Below are positions 1 through 10,286 of a stretch of 64,000 bases of DNA, one piece after another (within the stretch, counting starts at the first letter, position 1; each line of letters opens with the position of its first letter). Under the pieces are notes generated by a model that saw nothing but the letters and a program-made list of their open reading frames with translations, was not told the origin of the DNA and searched no databases. A program made the position numbers and the translations under genes. Source of the DNA: Raffaelea ambrosiae (Eukaryota; Ascomycota; Sordariomycetes; Ophiostomatales; Ophiostomataceae); the NCBI GenBank assembly GCA_002778195.1, contig PCDI01000011.1:178362-242361 (forward strand). Reading direction: 5' to 3'.

Positions 1-463
1 GTGGGCTGCAGCACCATCTGCGCCACCTGGGGCATGAATCCTCTTGTTGCTCACTCTCTTCCTAACTCCTTCCTCCTGCCTCGTAGCCCTTTGGCCAGTT
101 GTCACCAACCCACCCGCTGTCGTACACCGGGCGGCGCTCGGTATGTCATTTACGGAAGCGAGAGCAGAGCCGCATCCAAACAGGGGGGCAGGCTGTCGCC
201 CATCCGCGTCCATAAAGAGTTCGCATTCGTTCCACAGATTCGTTGTTTTTGGTTTTTGGACAATGCTTGGGGGGTCGTTACCGTTCTAGTTTTCGGGGTC
301 TCTTTTTTGGGGGGGCTTTTTCATTATTGCATGTTTTGTATGCCTGTGCCCCATCACACTTGTTCTTGAAGCTGCATTTATTTCTGTTTTCGGTCCAAAC
401 GTCTGCCTTTTCCTTTGCTCTAGCTCGACGGCTGCCTTCTAGTCAGCCTCGTTGTCAGACAAA
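1..463. other. Non-coding left edge / 5' region of the DUF6590 gene
   Basis: No convincing coding exon is visible here. An open frame from base 1 runs to 369, but its composition is not protein-like and no splice structure links it to the gene at 464. The stretch just before 464 is pyrimidine-rich, as is usual for fungal 5' leaders. It is probably promoter plus 5' UTR of the next gene, although the 3' end of a gene outside the window cannot be excluded. Confidence 0.5.
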
Positions 464-2822
464 ATGGCGCCCAACGATAGCAGAGAGCGAAGCCCGGGGG
501 AAGGTGCACCCGAGGAGGAAGTAGCCCGCAGACCCACTAGACGGGTGCTGCCGAACGAGACAGCAGGTAAGAGCGACCCGGTGACATATTCTTCTTGCTG
601 CACAAGGCAGGCGTCAATTTGGGACGGACTTTGCTGACGTCACGTCTCCTCTCCAGCAACAGGCTACGACACGTACGAATACCGCGACAACTGTACCCCC
701 GCGGAAGGCACCACGGATTTGGTAGGCAGGACGGCAAGCCTGAGTCTGAACCCAAACCTTGGTACTTGTGACAGTGGCAACTACGGGTACAGCAATGGCG
801 GCGGCGGTACGTACGGCGGTGCCGGCGATACCTACGACTCCGTGAGAACCTGTGGTCGCACGTACAGCACCGACCAGATAACACCACGCAACTATGGCGA
901 CAACGGCTACCCAGCTCCTTCCGGGGGGCACCCCCAGTACGCCCAGGACACCCAGCCTGCCTCTCAAAGCCGCCACAGGGCTGGTGGTGGCGGCAGCAGC
1001 AGCAGAAGTGGCAGCACACAGGACTCGAGACACAGATCCAAGCAGCATGGAAAACATAAATCATCCAGGACATCCGGTTCTGGATCTTCTTCCTCCTCCA
1101 CGAGACCCCAATCCACAAGCTTCTCCGGCTCGTCGTCCCAGTCTCGTGATGGCGACCGTGGCCAGCACAGGAATAGGGAAAGCAACAGAACACAAGGAAG
1201 TCAGTAGTGCAACATTCGCTTACATTCTAGTTGGCTGCCACGCGCTTGACGGCTGAGATATTAACCTCCCCCCTCGCCATCCAGAACCTACGAGTAGGTC
1301 GTCAGCGCCCTCCGGGCACTACCCTCCCAACTCCCACCGCTCCTACCGGCTTCCGCAGCAGCAGCAGCTCTATTATGACAGTCCACCGATGAGTGCAATA
1401 AGTAAGTGTAATTGCTGTCCGTCTACAGAATTATCGATCCCTGTTCCTGTTTTTTTCTTTTTTTTTTTTCTTTGGGGTTTTCGCTGGACTTGGATGGCTG
1501 ATGGCTTCGTCTAGGACACGTAGTTGCGCCGGCACAACAAGAGCCGCTTGCTTCTAATAGGTCTGAGCCCGGCCGTAATCCCCGTGCTGGATATGACCAA
1601 CAAGCGTATAACGCACGAGGGGTCGCTTACTACCAAGAATCCAATTACGCTGGTCCTGCCTACGAGTACACTGCCGGTGCTACTGACGACTATACTGTTC
1701 CCAATAACAGGCAAGGTGAGCTTACCCAAACTTTTTCTACTACATTTTTTTATGCAATGCCATTTGACTGCGCTGGCTGGCAACCATAGTACTATTCTGC
1801 TCACGCAAAAAAATTAGCTAGCGAACTTTCCAGCGTATACGGACAGGAAGCCATTGATCGAATAGCCGAGAACGAACCGCAAGTTCAGCACCGGAGCAGC
1901 CTCCCTGCAGGGTCAGCGTACACGGGTATGGTTTGTCCCACAAATGAGTACCCTGAAATAAGGACATGTCGATAACCGAGATATAGCCACAGGACATGAG
2001 ACCACCTTGGAAAACCAGCCAAACCGGGCCTCGTCTGCATCACGGCAACCGGCACGGGACCCCCGTAGGTTTAGGCTACCAGCGAAGAATATGTGAGAAA
2101 TGGCAGGTCTAACTTCATATGCTGTGATTAGGCTACGGAATGTTCCCCAGCAAGGAGTTTTGTGTCGGCCGGGTACGTGGTTTTGTTTGTGGATTGTGCC
2201 CAGGTGGCAGTGTCTCTGAGACGCGGGCCTGCCTTCTTTCTAATCCGTACTACAGGTCCTAAAGTGCGAATTTCCTGAGATGCAGGGGGGGAATTCCAAC
2301 GACCACGATGACTTTACACTGGTGTCAAGGGCCGGCCGTAAATTCTTTGTGAAAGACAGACGATTCATCATTATCAGTGGCGGATGTGGCTATTCCACAT
2401 GCGTGTATGTGCCCTTTATGCCTCTGCACGCGCCCAATCAGTCAACCTCCTCCAATGTTGCTGTCGCTAGTTCAAACTGACACGAAGGAAACAGGGCAAT
2501 TCTGACATACGGCTATCAGGGTTGTAAGAAGCATGGCGTGGAACCGGGAGACCATGGTATTGTCTACACAACGCCGGAGTCGCCCGGGGAGCTTCCCGGC
2601 GAAAGGCCGCTTGGCTTTTCTCCCATCAAAATGGAATCTACCGAAGGCGGTTTGGACAAGGAGTCCAGAGTCAATTACGCCAAGCATTTCAACATTGAGC
2701 ACAACGCCCGCGTCAAATTTGTCGGCGAAATTCACCCAAATCACGTGAGAGGCTTTCTACAATCCGTGCAAGCCGCATTCGTAGAAAGCCAGAACCGCGC
2801 AATTGTGCGAGGCTCTCGCTGA
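464..2822 (+). CDS. DUF6590 domain protein, nine exons
   Basis: Exons read by eye: 464-566, 657-1199, 1285-1401, 1515-1715, 1818-1925, 1987-2064, 2132-2172, 2256-2404, 2495-2822. The total is 1668 nt (555 aa) and every junction is in phase. Residues 1 to about 385 are low complexity: an acidic/basic start, then Gly/Tyr, Ser and His/Lys-rich tracts and a Gln run. The C-terminal ~170 residues match my memory of the fungal DUF6590 fold: a start like FCVGRVLK, then KFFVKDRRFIII, CVAILTYGYQG, DHGIVYT, SRVNYAKHFNIEH. That domain's biochemical role is unknown. The frame between 1987 and 2256 closes only with the 67-nt intron 2065-2131 (branch site CTAAC). The alternative donor at 2093 gives a 39-nt intron and a stop. 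No signal peptide or membrane segment is seen. The start is the ATG at 464, and further 3' exons are not required because the frame ends with a TGA right after the domain. Confidence 0.82.
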
Positions 2823-4238
2823 CGCCATCTTATCTTTCTCCTCTTTTTGTGTGTTTCATACAACGTTTTTGCTTTTGCCCTACAATGATTTCTCTCCCTC
2901 CGGAAACCCCTTCAAATGGCCGGCCCCCTACGACACACGCAGCTTTTGGTCTCATGCCCGCCTACGACGGGCAGACCTCAACGTTTCCCACTGGTGCTAC
3001 CATACCATGGAAGATGACTTACGTTCAATTTTTTTATCTTATTTTTCTTTTCCGCCTTCGTCTTTCTGTTTATTTCTCTTCTGGGACAGAGGCACCCAGA
3101 TGCCAGCTTACGCCGTCGTCGTTATGGCTGCTTCCCAACTTCCCCCCAGGCTCTTTATGCCTGCCCAACTTGTTTACCTCCCGAATTTTTAGTTCTGTGT
3201 TCGCACCGCGTGAGCAGAACACGTCTGTTTGGACCATCCGTGCCCCAGATTGTATGGCATTATTATGACTGATGAAGCTACTTTGGAAATTTTTGTTTTT
3301 GGAATTATTTACCACCCACAGCACACGGATGCTGGGCGGACAAACCTCGGCTTGTCGTGGTTTGTCCTACGATATGACACAACTTATGATCAATACACGA
3401 TGACAACAACTTTTTTTTTGGTGCAACTACCCCATGTTGCCGTGTTGTGTCAGCCTCCTTCCGGGAAATTTGGATCAAAAGTCTGTATTGGGAACAACGC
3501 CTGTGGCCCTGTGTAACGTGGATGGCTTTCTAGGACACAACCTAGTTACTACCAGGCCAAATCGGCACGAGGCTGAAACGTCCGCGCCAGGCACCCAGCC
3601 ACCGAGCCAGGCACCCCTGTAGGGTTGTTCTTGATCCTGGGTTGTTCTTGGTCCCTTGTAATCTCCTTTGAATGTAAGAAAGTCCGTAGACTAGCTTCCT
3701 ACCCCGGGATGCATTTTTATGGTGCCTTGATGTCCAGAAAACAAAAAGTAAGTATGCGAACCATAGCAGAACAACAAAACAGAAAAGAGGAGCTACGGTT
3801 CAGACAGGAGGTATGGGCAGGGTAGAAACCCCCAGCTGGGGCAACACACAGAGAAAAACAGCAACACAAACGTGTGAAAAGGCCAAAAAATCAATTGCTG
3901 TTCTTGGTTCTTGTCCTTTGTGTATACTTTTTTTAGTTTTTTTTTTTTTGTTGTTGTTCCTCCTTTGTACTCCGAGGGGATGGTCTTGGATTTTTATTTT
4001 TTTGAAACACCTTTTTGTTCCCATTTCCCAGTGCTGCGAAAAAAAAAAAGTTTCTTCCCTTTCCGTCCCGATCAATCAGCATTTGTAGAACCCCCACTCC
4101 CCCTTCCCAGCGCATGTGCAACGCTTTTCAACGAGATACGCATTGGCCTGCACTTCCTCCCCAGACGTATGTTTCCTGTACGTCCTCCTCTCAGGTCCTC
4201 CCTTTCGCTCTTCGCCCCCCATCACTCTATTAACATAT
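2823..4238. other. Intergenic, between convergent DUF6590 and uL22 genes
   Basis: Convergent 3' flanks of the DUF6590 gene (+) and the uL22 gene (-). Several short open stretches (around 2886-3010, 3090-3190, 3321-3420, 3536-3620) are bounded by AG and GT dinucleotides and encode Pro/Thr/Gln-rich peptides. They resemble decayed or alternatively spliced exons but give no recognisable domain. The 3920-4050 part is T/A-rich with homopolymer runs, as expected of 3' UTR and terminator DNA. Confidence 0.4.
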
Positions 4239-5412
4239 TTATGCGGCAGTCAGAGCCTGGCGGATGCGCAGACCACGCTGTCTTGAGCTGAGGTGAGCAT
4301 CCTTGACCAGAGCAGTCTCGGCCTTGGCAACGGTCTCCTCAGCCTCGGTGAGGATCAGCTCGATGTGGCACGGGTTGGACATGTAGGGGTTGATCTGGTG
4401 TGCGGGTCAGCAAAATGGCTTTATGAACGCCAGAAAACAACCCGCCCCCCAAGGGGGCTGGCCTGGCAAGGCAGAAGAGAGAATGAGAGGAAAAAATAAG
4501 AACAAAAACCTACCCGACCGTGCGCACGGTACGTCCGCCGCCGCTGCTTGGGTGCCTGGTTGACCTGGATGTGCTTGACGATCAGGTTGCTGGTGTCCAG
4601 ACCCTTGGCATCGGCGTTGGCCTCGGCGTTCTTCAGGAGGCCCAGCAGGAACTCGGCCGACTTCTTGGGCCAGCGAGCCTTGGACACGCCAAACTGCTTG
4701 CCCTGGGCGGTGCGGCCAGTGCTGCCGGCATACCGGCGCATGGGCACGGCCTCCTTCTTCTCCTGGACGTTCTCGAGGAAGGTAACAGCACGCTGCAGCT
4801 TCCAGCCGTTGATAGCCTGGGCGGTCTCGTGGGTGTTCTTGAAAGAGACACGGAGGTAGGATCCGCGAGCGCGGGCCGACTTGGCCGGTGCGATTTCCGT
4901 CGCGGCGTAGCGAACCTGGAAAGAAGGGAACGACAAAAGTCAGCACGGTCCTGATCGTATTCCCCCCCCCCCTTGACAGTTTGGGTTCTCAAAAATCTGC
5001 AAATTTCTTCTCTCGCTTCTGCTGCCTCCTCTCTGCTTCCTCGGTTTGCACCTCCGTCTGCCATAATCCATCATTTCGTTCGATTCACGTGTGGGCTGTC
5101 GTCGTCAATGGTCGCCGTTGTCTGCCGGTGGGAAGAACCCTCAACATGGACACGTCCCCATACATAAACAGAGCACTGCTACCGTAGTTTCGCAGATGTT
5201 GGGGGCACGAGCCGTGAGTCGTCATGCTCGGACGGAGCCGTGGGATGTTCGAAGTCGTCGATGTCGAGAGGGTTTTCGTTCGCCATTGCCCGCCCATTCC
5301 CAAGAAGTCTCGTGCAGCCGCCCTCCCTCCCTCCCCAATCTCCAATCGCAGAAACAACAGCAGAAGAGAACAATCACTCCTTCACACACATATCCAATTT
5401 GAAACTTACCAT
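4239..5412 (-). CDS. RPL17: 60S ribosomal protein uL22 (yeast L17)
   Basis: Exons on the minus strand: 5412-5410 (the ATG only), 4915-4514, 4394-4239. The total is 561 nt (186 aa), close to the 184 aa of yeast Rpl17. Family hallmarks are clear: a start MVRYAA, KSARARGSYLRVSFKNT, the central GWKLQRA and MRRYAGS, then NLIVKHIQVNQAPKQRRRTY and RAHGRINPYM. uL22 is a core protein of the large ribosomal subunit near the peptide exit tunnel. The ATG is followed at once by a GTAAGT donor, so the first coding exon is one codon and intron 1 is 494 nt (4916-5409). Intron 2 (4395-4513) splits the tail between RAHGR and INPY. The promoter contains TAGGGTT-type words (see 5547-5627). Identity is very secure, and the start is supported because the spliced N-terminus matches the family exactly. 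Confidence 0.96.
4916..5409 (-). other. 494-nt intron 1 of the uL22 gene
   Basis: GTAAGT donor and TTTCCAG acceptor on the minus strand. The intron lies between the A-T-G and the second codon. It is 4 to 10 times longer than most introns in the window. It contains an 11-base C run (4962-4972 on plus) and an open frame of 64 codons (5373-5179) with an acidic segment. Near 5068 the minus strand reads AATGATGG, only a poor match to a snoRNA C box. A hosted small RNA or a regulatory intron is possible but not shown. Confidence 0.75.
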
Positions 5413-6410
5413 CTTGACTGTCTTGTGGTGGAAGATGGATTCGTTGGTGAAGGTTGTCGTTTGAGGTGGATGAAGCGAGTTTGCGAATTGTGCAGCAAAA
5501 CTTCGAGGAATTCGGAGACACCAATATTTTTTTTACTCTGGGCTTGTTAGGGCGGGTCCACAGGCCTATTTTTTTCGCTGCTTTTCTCCCACGGCTTGCT
5601 GATTTTTCCGGAAGGAGGGCTAGGGTTGACACTACCCTACCAATCATAGAGCCCCGCCACGCGCTGGGATAGTGGGGCAAGCGGGCTTAAGAAAAAAAAA
5701 ATCGAGCAAAGAAGCTAGATCCTCTACACACGTGATATGCAATAATGCAAGTCACGTGATATATCACAGTCTAAGAATCTGGCGAGGCTAACGAGAGTAA
5801 AAGTCAAAGTAGTAATTGGGTTTGGGTTTGAAACCAAGCTTGCTGCTGGTAGCAATGACAGCACTCAGTCGACCAGGCCGAGCATGGTGTGAAAGACATG
5901 CTGGCAAACAAATCAACAAACGAGTTCGTAGATTTTGTTGGGGGATCGGGACGGGAATCTATGACCAGAAATTATGGAGAGTTAAAAAAAAATAGAATAT
6001 CGGTGTCTCTGAATGATACAACGTTTTAGAGACATAGACACAAATGACGAGTTAGACAATGTGTTTTCCTGACAAAGTCTTAAGGCATCAGTTTAATGGT
6101 TCAGTGTACAAGCTAACGTACGTGTGGCATTTGCGTCCGTACCACTCACGGCAGCACGCGCAAAAACAAACGTTCGAGATAATGAATTAAGACTTAAAAT
6201 AAACGCAAAACTAATGAGCTCCCTGCAACGCCAGATTCGCCCTCTCCCATTTGCTGTGACCATGATAAGATGACATCGTGCCAAGGCCAAAAAAAAAACA
6301 AAGACAAAAAAAAAACAGAACAGAACAGGATAGCAGAATATGCCAAAAGATGGACAAAGAAAAACCAAAATCCTCTCCCCCATGTGACTTAGCACTTCCG
6401 TTTTCTTTAT
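5413..6410. other. Intergenic: uL22 promoter and fibrillarin 3' flank
   Basis: The high-coordinate side of the uL22 start is its promoter. It contains TTAGGG (5547-5552), TAGGGTT (5621-5627) and a CACGTG-containing segment with a short palindromic ATATCAC tail (5729-5768). The part from about 6090 to 6410 lies just beyond the fibrillarin stop and is A-rich on plus (T-rich on the transcript strand), consistent with a 3' UTR. I see no coding exon. Confidence 0.6.
5547..5627. promoter_or_regulatory. TAGGGTT / TTAGGG words upstream of the uL22 gene
   Basis: TTAGGG at 5547-5552 and TAGGGTT at 5621-5627 lie 135-215 bp upstream of the uL22 start codon. In several ascomycetes ribosomal-protein promoters use telomere-repeat-like Tbf1 or Rap1 boxes. 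That is the reason for naming these, but binding is inferred only from the word. Confidence 0.35.
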
Positions 6411-7840
6411 TTAACAGGTGAACTCCTTCTGCATGTACACGGCTGCCACCAGCGCGTGGTCACGCTCGTATGGCTCCAGGGTCAACTGCTCCTTGGGGAA
6501 GAAGCGGTCATCCTTGAGCTTCTGCACCTCGCTGGCGAAGACGACCTCGGGAGAGGCTGTCGAGTCAATGCAGCTAGCCTTGATACTGAGAAGGAGACCA
6601 CCACCCTGCTTCAGGTAGAGTTTGGCGTTGAGGGCGACGATACGGGCCTGGTCGGGCTGGGCGACGTCGCTGAAGATCACGTCGACAAGCGGGAGGAAGA
6701 AGCGGTACTTGAGAGGATGACGGGCACTAGAGAGGCGCATTGTTAGCAAACACTGGAAAGTGTGACAATGGATGGACAGGTGGACAGGCAGGAACAAGAA
6801 AGGGGGCACCATACTCCTCGACGATTGGGACGACGTTGGGGCGCTTGGTCGCCATGTTGATCAGATCACGGCCAGACCGGTGGCTGAACTCGACGGCGTA
6901 GACCATGCCAGTGGGGCCGACAAGGTCAGAGACGTGGGAGACGGAGGTACCAGAGGCAGCGCCAAGGTCTGGTTCAGAATTAGCAGACGAAGCAGACATG
7001 GGGAAAACAGACCAGCATCGAGTCAAAGGGGAGGATCGGGGATCACATACAAAGAACCTTGGAGCCGGGCTTGATGAAGACGTTGTCGACACCGCCCAGG
7101 ATACCGGCGGCAATCTTGGAGCGGAAAGGGTTCTATGTGCACTGTTAGCATTTGTAGCATGGCTGGGGTTTGGGTATATCCCCCTTTGAGGTGGGTGTTG
7201 ATTTTTCTTCATATTGTGTATCGCCAAACTTACCCAGACACGGTACTCGACCTTGCCGGCCGGGACGCCGTCCTCGCCGGCGGGGCTCTCGACTGTGATG
7301 CGCTTCTCGCCGTAGACAGAGACACCGGGCGCCATGCTGGCAGTGGCGAGCAGGTCCTCCTTGCCGCCGCGGGCAACGAAGACACCCTTGTGACGATGCG
7401 GCTCCTACAAGACACAAACGGGTTAGTATTTCGAGTCCAAGGCAGACCGCGCAAACGGGACGAAAGAGGGAGCAGAAAGAAAACTTACAACGACCACCTT
7501 CTTTCCACCCTTGGCACCGGCAGCACCGCCCCGGCCACCACCGCGGCCACCACGAGGACCGCCACGACCACCACGGCCTGGTGGTCCGCCACGACCGCGA
7601 CCACCGAAACCACCGCGACCACCTGCATCACCTATCTGTTAGCTTTTTTCTGTTGGTCGGCAGACGCCAATTCCACAGGGACAAAAGAAAGAGAAAGAGA
7701 GAAGAGAGAAAAAGAAGAAGAAGTCCGTCATGCTCACCTCCACCACGGCCACCGCCGAAACCACCACGAGAGCCGCCGCGACCGCCGCGATCACCACCGC
7801 CACGGCCACCACGACCACCACCACGCGGAACAAAGCCCAT
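6411..7840 (-). CDS. NOP1: Fibrillarin (rRNA 2'-O-methyltransferase, Nop1)
   Basis: Six exons on the minus strand: 7840-7738, 7622-7489, 7404-7234, 7132-7051, 6968-6815, 6726-6411. The total is 960 nt (319 aa), normal for fungal fibrillarin. Residues 1-75 are a Gly/Arg-rich (GAR) domain, broken by exon 1/2. It is followed by EPHRHKGVFVARGGKEDLLA, the SAM-binding motif YLGAASGTSVSHVSDLVG (about residues 163-180), VYAVEFSHRSGRDLI, and the tail LKQGGGLLLSIKA through VYMQKEF. The protein is the catalytic subunit of C/D snoRNPs and methylates rRNA 2'-OH groups in the nucleolus. All exon joins are in phase. It sits next to a ribosomal protein gene on the same strand. Nothing looks broken. Confidence 0.97.
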
Positions 7841-8245
7841 TGTTTTTTGTTGTTGGGGATGAGGATCGAAATCGGGTGCGATTGTGCTGTTAAAGAAATC
7901 GTGCTCGAGGAACGATAGATCGACAAAGCAGAAAGAGAACACGTAGGTTGTTGTATGCTTCTGGCTGTCGAGAATTGAGTTGCGCAAAGATGTAGAAATT
8001 GATGACCTTTTTTTTTTCTCTCCTATGGGTAAGGATGGGTCTAAAAAAAATTATCTGCTGCAAAAGCTCAAAAAAAAAAAAATCTTGGAGCTACTACTTT
8101 TTTCTGCCGCAGCCAATGAACTCTATTCGAGGGATCCATTACGGTGAAACTATTTTGCGGCCCCGACTTTTGATAAAACTTTGCTATCGGCCGTTAGCTT
8201 TGGTAAAGAAGAATAAATAAATTCCACGTGACCGCCTCATATTAA

Positions 8246-8274
8246 GTAAGTGCCCAAAACGTTTGGGCACTCAC
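8246..8274. repeat. 29-bp inverted repeat (13-bp arms, 3-nt loop)
   Basis: The left arm GTAAGTGCCCAAA (8246-8258) and right arm TTTGGGCACTCAC (8262-8274) pair with a single mismatch (G-U in one RNA strand), separated by ACG. It lies 406 bp upstream of the fibrillarin ATG. It could be a protein-binding palindrome or an RNA hairpin. It is too isolated to be a bacterial-style terminator. Confidence 0.8.
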
Positions 8275-8326
8275 CACATAGCCTAGTACTTACGAAGACT
8301 TTGGGTTCAAAGACACAATTCTAACG

Positions 8327-8566
8327 TTAGCTAAAGGGGTTGCAAACCCAGCTTGACCTTGCCAGCTGGGTGATTTCATCACTGCCAGCGGCCAGTATGA
8401 AGCAGAACAGGTTCAAACCAAGTGCTCGACCTCGCCTGCTGAGTGCCGTCGCTAGTGTTAGGACTTCAGTAGCCACATCTCGGCTAACTCGTATGACTTT
8501 CCTGTCGCCCAACAACATCGTAGTGTCTTCCCTTTTCATCTTTGACCTAGATTGACACGCGTCCAC
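8327..8566 (-). other. Possible small ORF (79 codons), function unknown
   Basis: An ATG-initiated frame on the minus strand with a basic N-terminal half and a hydrophobic stretch near residues 50-62 (GLNLFCFILAAG). It has no recognisable family. It overlaps the inverted repeat at 8346-8371. I cannot distinguish a small gene from a chance open frame. Conservation in a related genome would decide. Confidence 0.18.
8346..8371. repeat. Inverted repeat, 8-bp perfect arms
   Basis: ACCCAGCT (8346-8353) pairs with AGCTGGGT (8364-8371) across a 10-nt loop. It is followed at once by a second small palindrome, GTGAT-TTC-ATCAC (8370-8382). The close pairing suggests a structured RNA or a compound binding site. 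Confidence 0.7.
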
Positions 8567-8871
8567 CGATTCAGCCCCAAGGTAGGTGAACGAACAGACG
8601 CTCCAGATCTTCCCCTACCCCTCTTTTAGTGTTGATTTTTGCTGCTTGTGGAATGGAGGGCTGCTCGGCTGATCACGACTAGCTGGCGCTGGTCCAATCA
8701 GGCCGTGTAGATACTTCTCTCTCAGCTGAGCGTCTTCAGCCGCACCTTTCCTCTGCTAGCGAGTACGGTGTAAGTCTGCTCCTGCCCAGGCTCTTCTTTT
8801 TTTTATTTTTGTTGAGCAGATAGTGGAACCAGACCTCGATCGGGGGGCTGTGTAATGGGCTGCTTGTCCAC

Positions 8872-8903
8872 GTACTCGCATGCCTATTGATGCATACGAG
8901 TAC
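8872..8903. repeat. Inverted repeat with 12-bp arms built on the TACTCG/ACGAGTA word
   Basis: GTACTCGCATGC (8872-8883) and GCATACGAGTAC (8892-8903) are reverse complements with one mismatch, separated by 8 nt. It is the first of the palindromic TACTCGT/ACGAGTA sites that recur across the window. Confidence 0.8.
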
Positions 8904-9110
8904 TTTTTTTTTAAACTCGTATATAAGAGACAGGAATTCCGAGCCTCACCCCCATCTTCTTGTCCCTTTTTTTTCTCCCCATTCTTCTCACCTACCACCC
9001 TTGTCCGACTGTCGCCGTTGCAGATGTTGCCGATATTTCCGTGTGTCTCGCAACGCGCAAGAACTTTACATCGATACCGAGAAAAGTCCCTTGAAGACGA
9101 TGACGACTGT

Positions 9111-10286
9111 TTATGATGGTGGACGCCTGGCCCGCCTGGCCCGCCGTAGAACCGCCATGACCAGCCACCGCTTCCGTGCCGTCTTGTCCTCGACGTCCCG
9201 GTCCTCCGCCCACGGCCGCTCGTTTCCGTTGCACTCCCGCTCCCAGATCCGGTCCACTTCGAGGCTGTTGTCGGCCAGCGCTTCCGTGTCAAAAAACGCC
9301 GCCACCTGCGCCCGACCCGTATGAAACCCGGCCACGATCCAGCACCGGGGGGACGACAGCGAGTGACTATCCCCTCCGTCCTCACCCCCCTTGTCCTCCT
9401 CCTCCTTCAGAAACCAGTCAATGGACCTCCGTAAGTTGTCGTGCTGCCAGGGCATCCACAGACAGTCGCAGACAAAGACGCGGTCATAGGCATGGCGCCC
9501 CTCCTGGACGAGAGCCGAGTCGTGCTCAAAGACACCCCATTCGTGGCCGCCGACCGTAACCAGGGCAGCATGCGGAGGAGATGACGGGACAGCAACCTGC
9601 TGGAGCGTCTTGCCCGTCTCACCGGCTTCGCCAGGTCCATCTGTTTCATCCGTTTCCACAACTTCGTCCGCTTTGTCTGTCGTGCCCAATGGATCCACCG
9701 CCTCATCTGTGGCCTTGTTTGTTTTTCCAAACCACGGCACATTTCTTTGGATGTTGGTCTGGAGCGTGTCCAAGATCACCGGTGCTGGGTAGTCTGTGAC
9801 CGTCACCCGGGCGGCGCCGAACAGGGCCGCCAGGATCGACGGCAGCGCGGTGCCTGCACCCAGCTCAATGGTAGACAGCCCTCGCACATCAAAGTCGGCT
9901 ATGCAACTGAATTGACTTTGGACGGGAGGCGGCGAGCTTAGAGTCATTTTCTTCTTCTTCTCCTCCTCCTCCTCCTCCGCAGCACCGACACTGGAACCGG
10001 CACCACCGGTGGAGATGCTCCCCCCCTCGACTATCTCGGCTAGCTGCAAGGACGAATTCCATAGGTGATGGCTGAAGAGGCTGCGGTGGGCATCCTCCTT
10101 GGGATCGGGCAGGACGATGTGCAGCGGCTGGGCCAGGTAGGGCGATGTGTACAGCAGGCCGTGGTCGGCATCGCCGTGCTGGCCGGTCACATCGTCTGTG
10201 AAGATGACGCTGAGGGCCGACGAGAGGAAGTCTTCGGGACTGTCATCCGCCGGGCCGACCTCGCGGAGACGCTGCAACAGCGCCAT
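9111..10286 (-). CDS. EFM7: Efm7/Nnt1-like protein N-terminal and lysine methyltransferase
   Basis: Single-exon frame of 391 aa. It begins with the family-typical EDFLSSALSVIFTDD, then HGDADHGLLYTSP, and LFSHHLWNSSLQLAEIV (residues 69-86). The SAM-binding motif I ELGAGTALPS is at 141-150, followed by VTVTDYPAP (161-169) and CDCLWMPWQHDNL, the post-I/motif II region of family-16 methyltransferases. In yeast, Efm7 modifies the N-terminus and an adjacent lysine of elongation factor 1A; it was earlier called Nnt1. Two low-complexity insertions make it longer than yeast Efm7 (261 aa): an E6/K4 tract at 104-113, and an acidic Thr/Asp/Glu-rich segment around 188-235 inside the Rossmann domain. The C-terminus ends with an Arg-rich tail. 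No intron is seen. Assignment to the family is firm; the exact substrate is inferred. Confidence 0.88.
   Translation of the reverse strand: MALLQRLREVGPADDSPEDFLSSALSVIFTDDVTGQHGDADHGLLYTSPYLAQPLHIVLPDPKEDAHRSLFSHHLWNSSLQLAEIVEGGSISTGGAGSSVGAAEEEEEEKKKKMTLSSPPPVQSQFSCIADFDVRGLSTIELGAGTALPSILAALFGAARVTVTDYPAPVILDTLQTNIQRNVPWFGKTNKATDEAVDPLGTTDKADEVVETDETDGPGEAGETGKTLQQVAVPSSPPHAALVTVGGHEWGVFEHDSALVQEGRHAYDRVFVCDCLWMPWQHDNLRRSIDWFLKEEEDKGGEDGGDSHSLSSPRCWIVAGFHTGRAQVAAFFDTEALADNSLEVDRIWERECNGNERPWAEDRDVEDKTARKRWLVMAVLRRARRARRPPS

Larger units (their letters stand above)
7841..9110. other. Intergenic: fibrillarin promoter; several hairpins
   Basis: 1.27 kb between the fibrillarin start and the 3' end of the Efm7-like gene. 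It contains three inverted repeats, listed separately (8246-8274, 8346-8371, 8872-8903). On the minus strand an open frame of 79 codons (8566-8327) has rather protein-like composition but no recognised domain. No tRNA or snRNA signature was found. Confidence 0.5.

Noticed and set aside
2093..2131. A 39-nt intron in the DUF6590 gene
   Set aside because: It leads to a stop after the next junction. The donor at 2065 gives a normal 67-nt intron and restores the domain.
5179..5373. A 64-codon frame inside the uL22 intron
   Set aside because: Intronic, with no known family; mentioned only as a curiosity of that intron.
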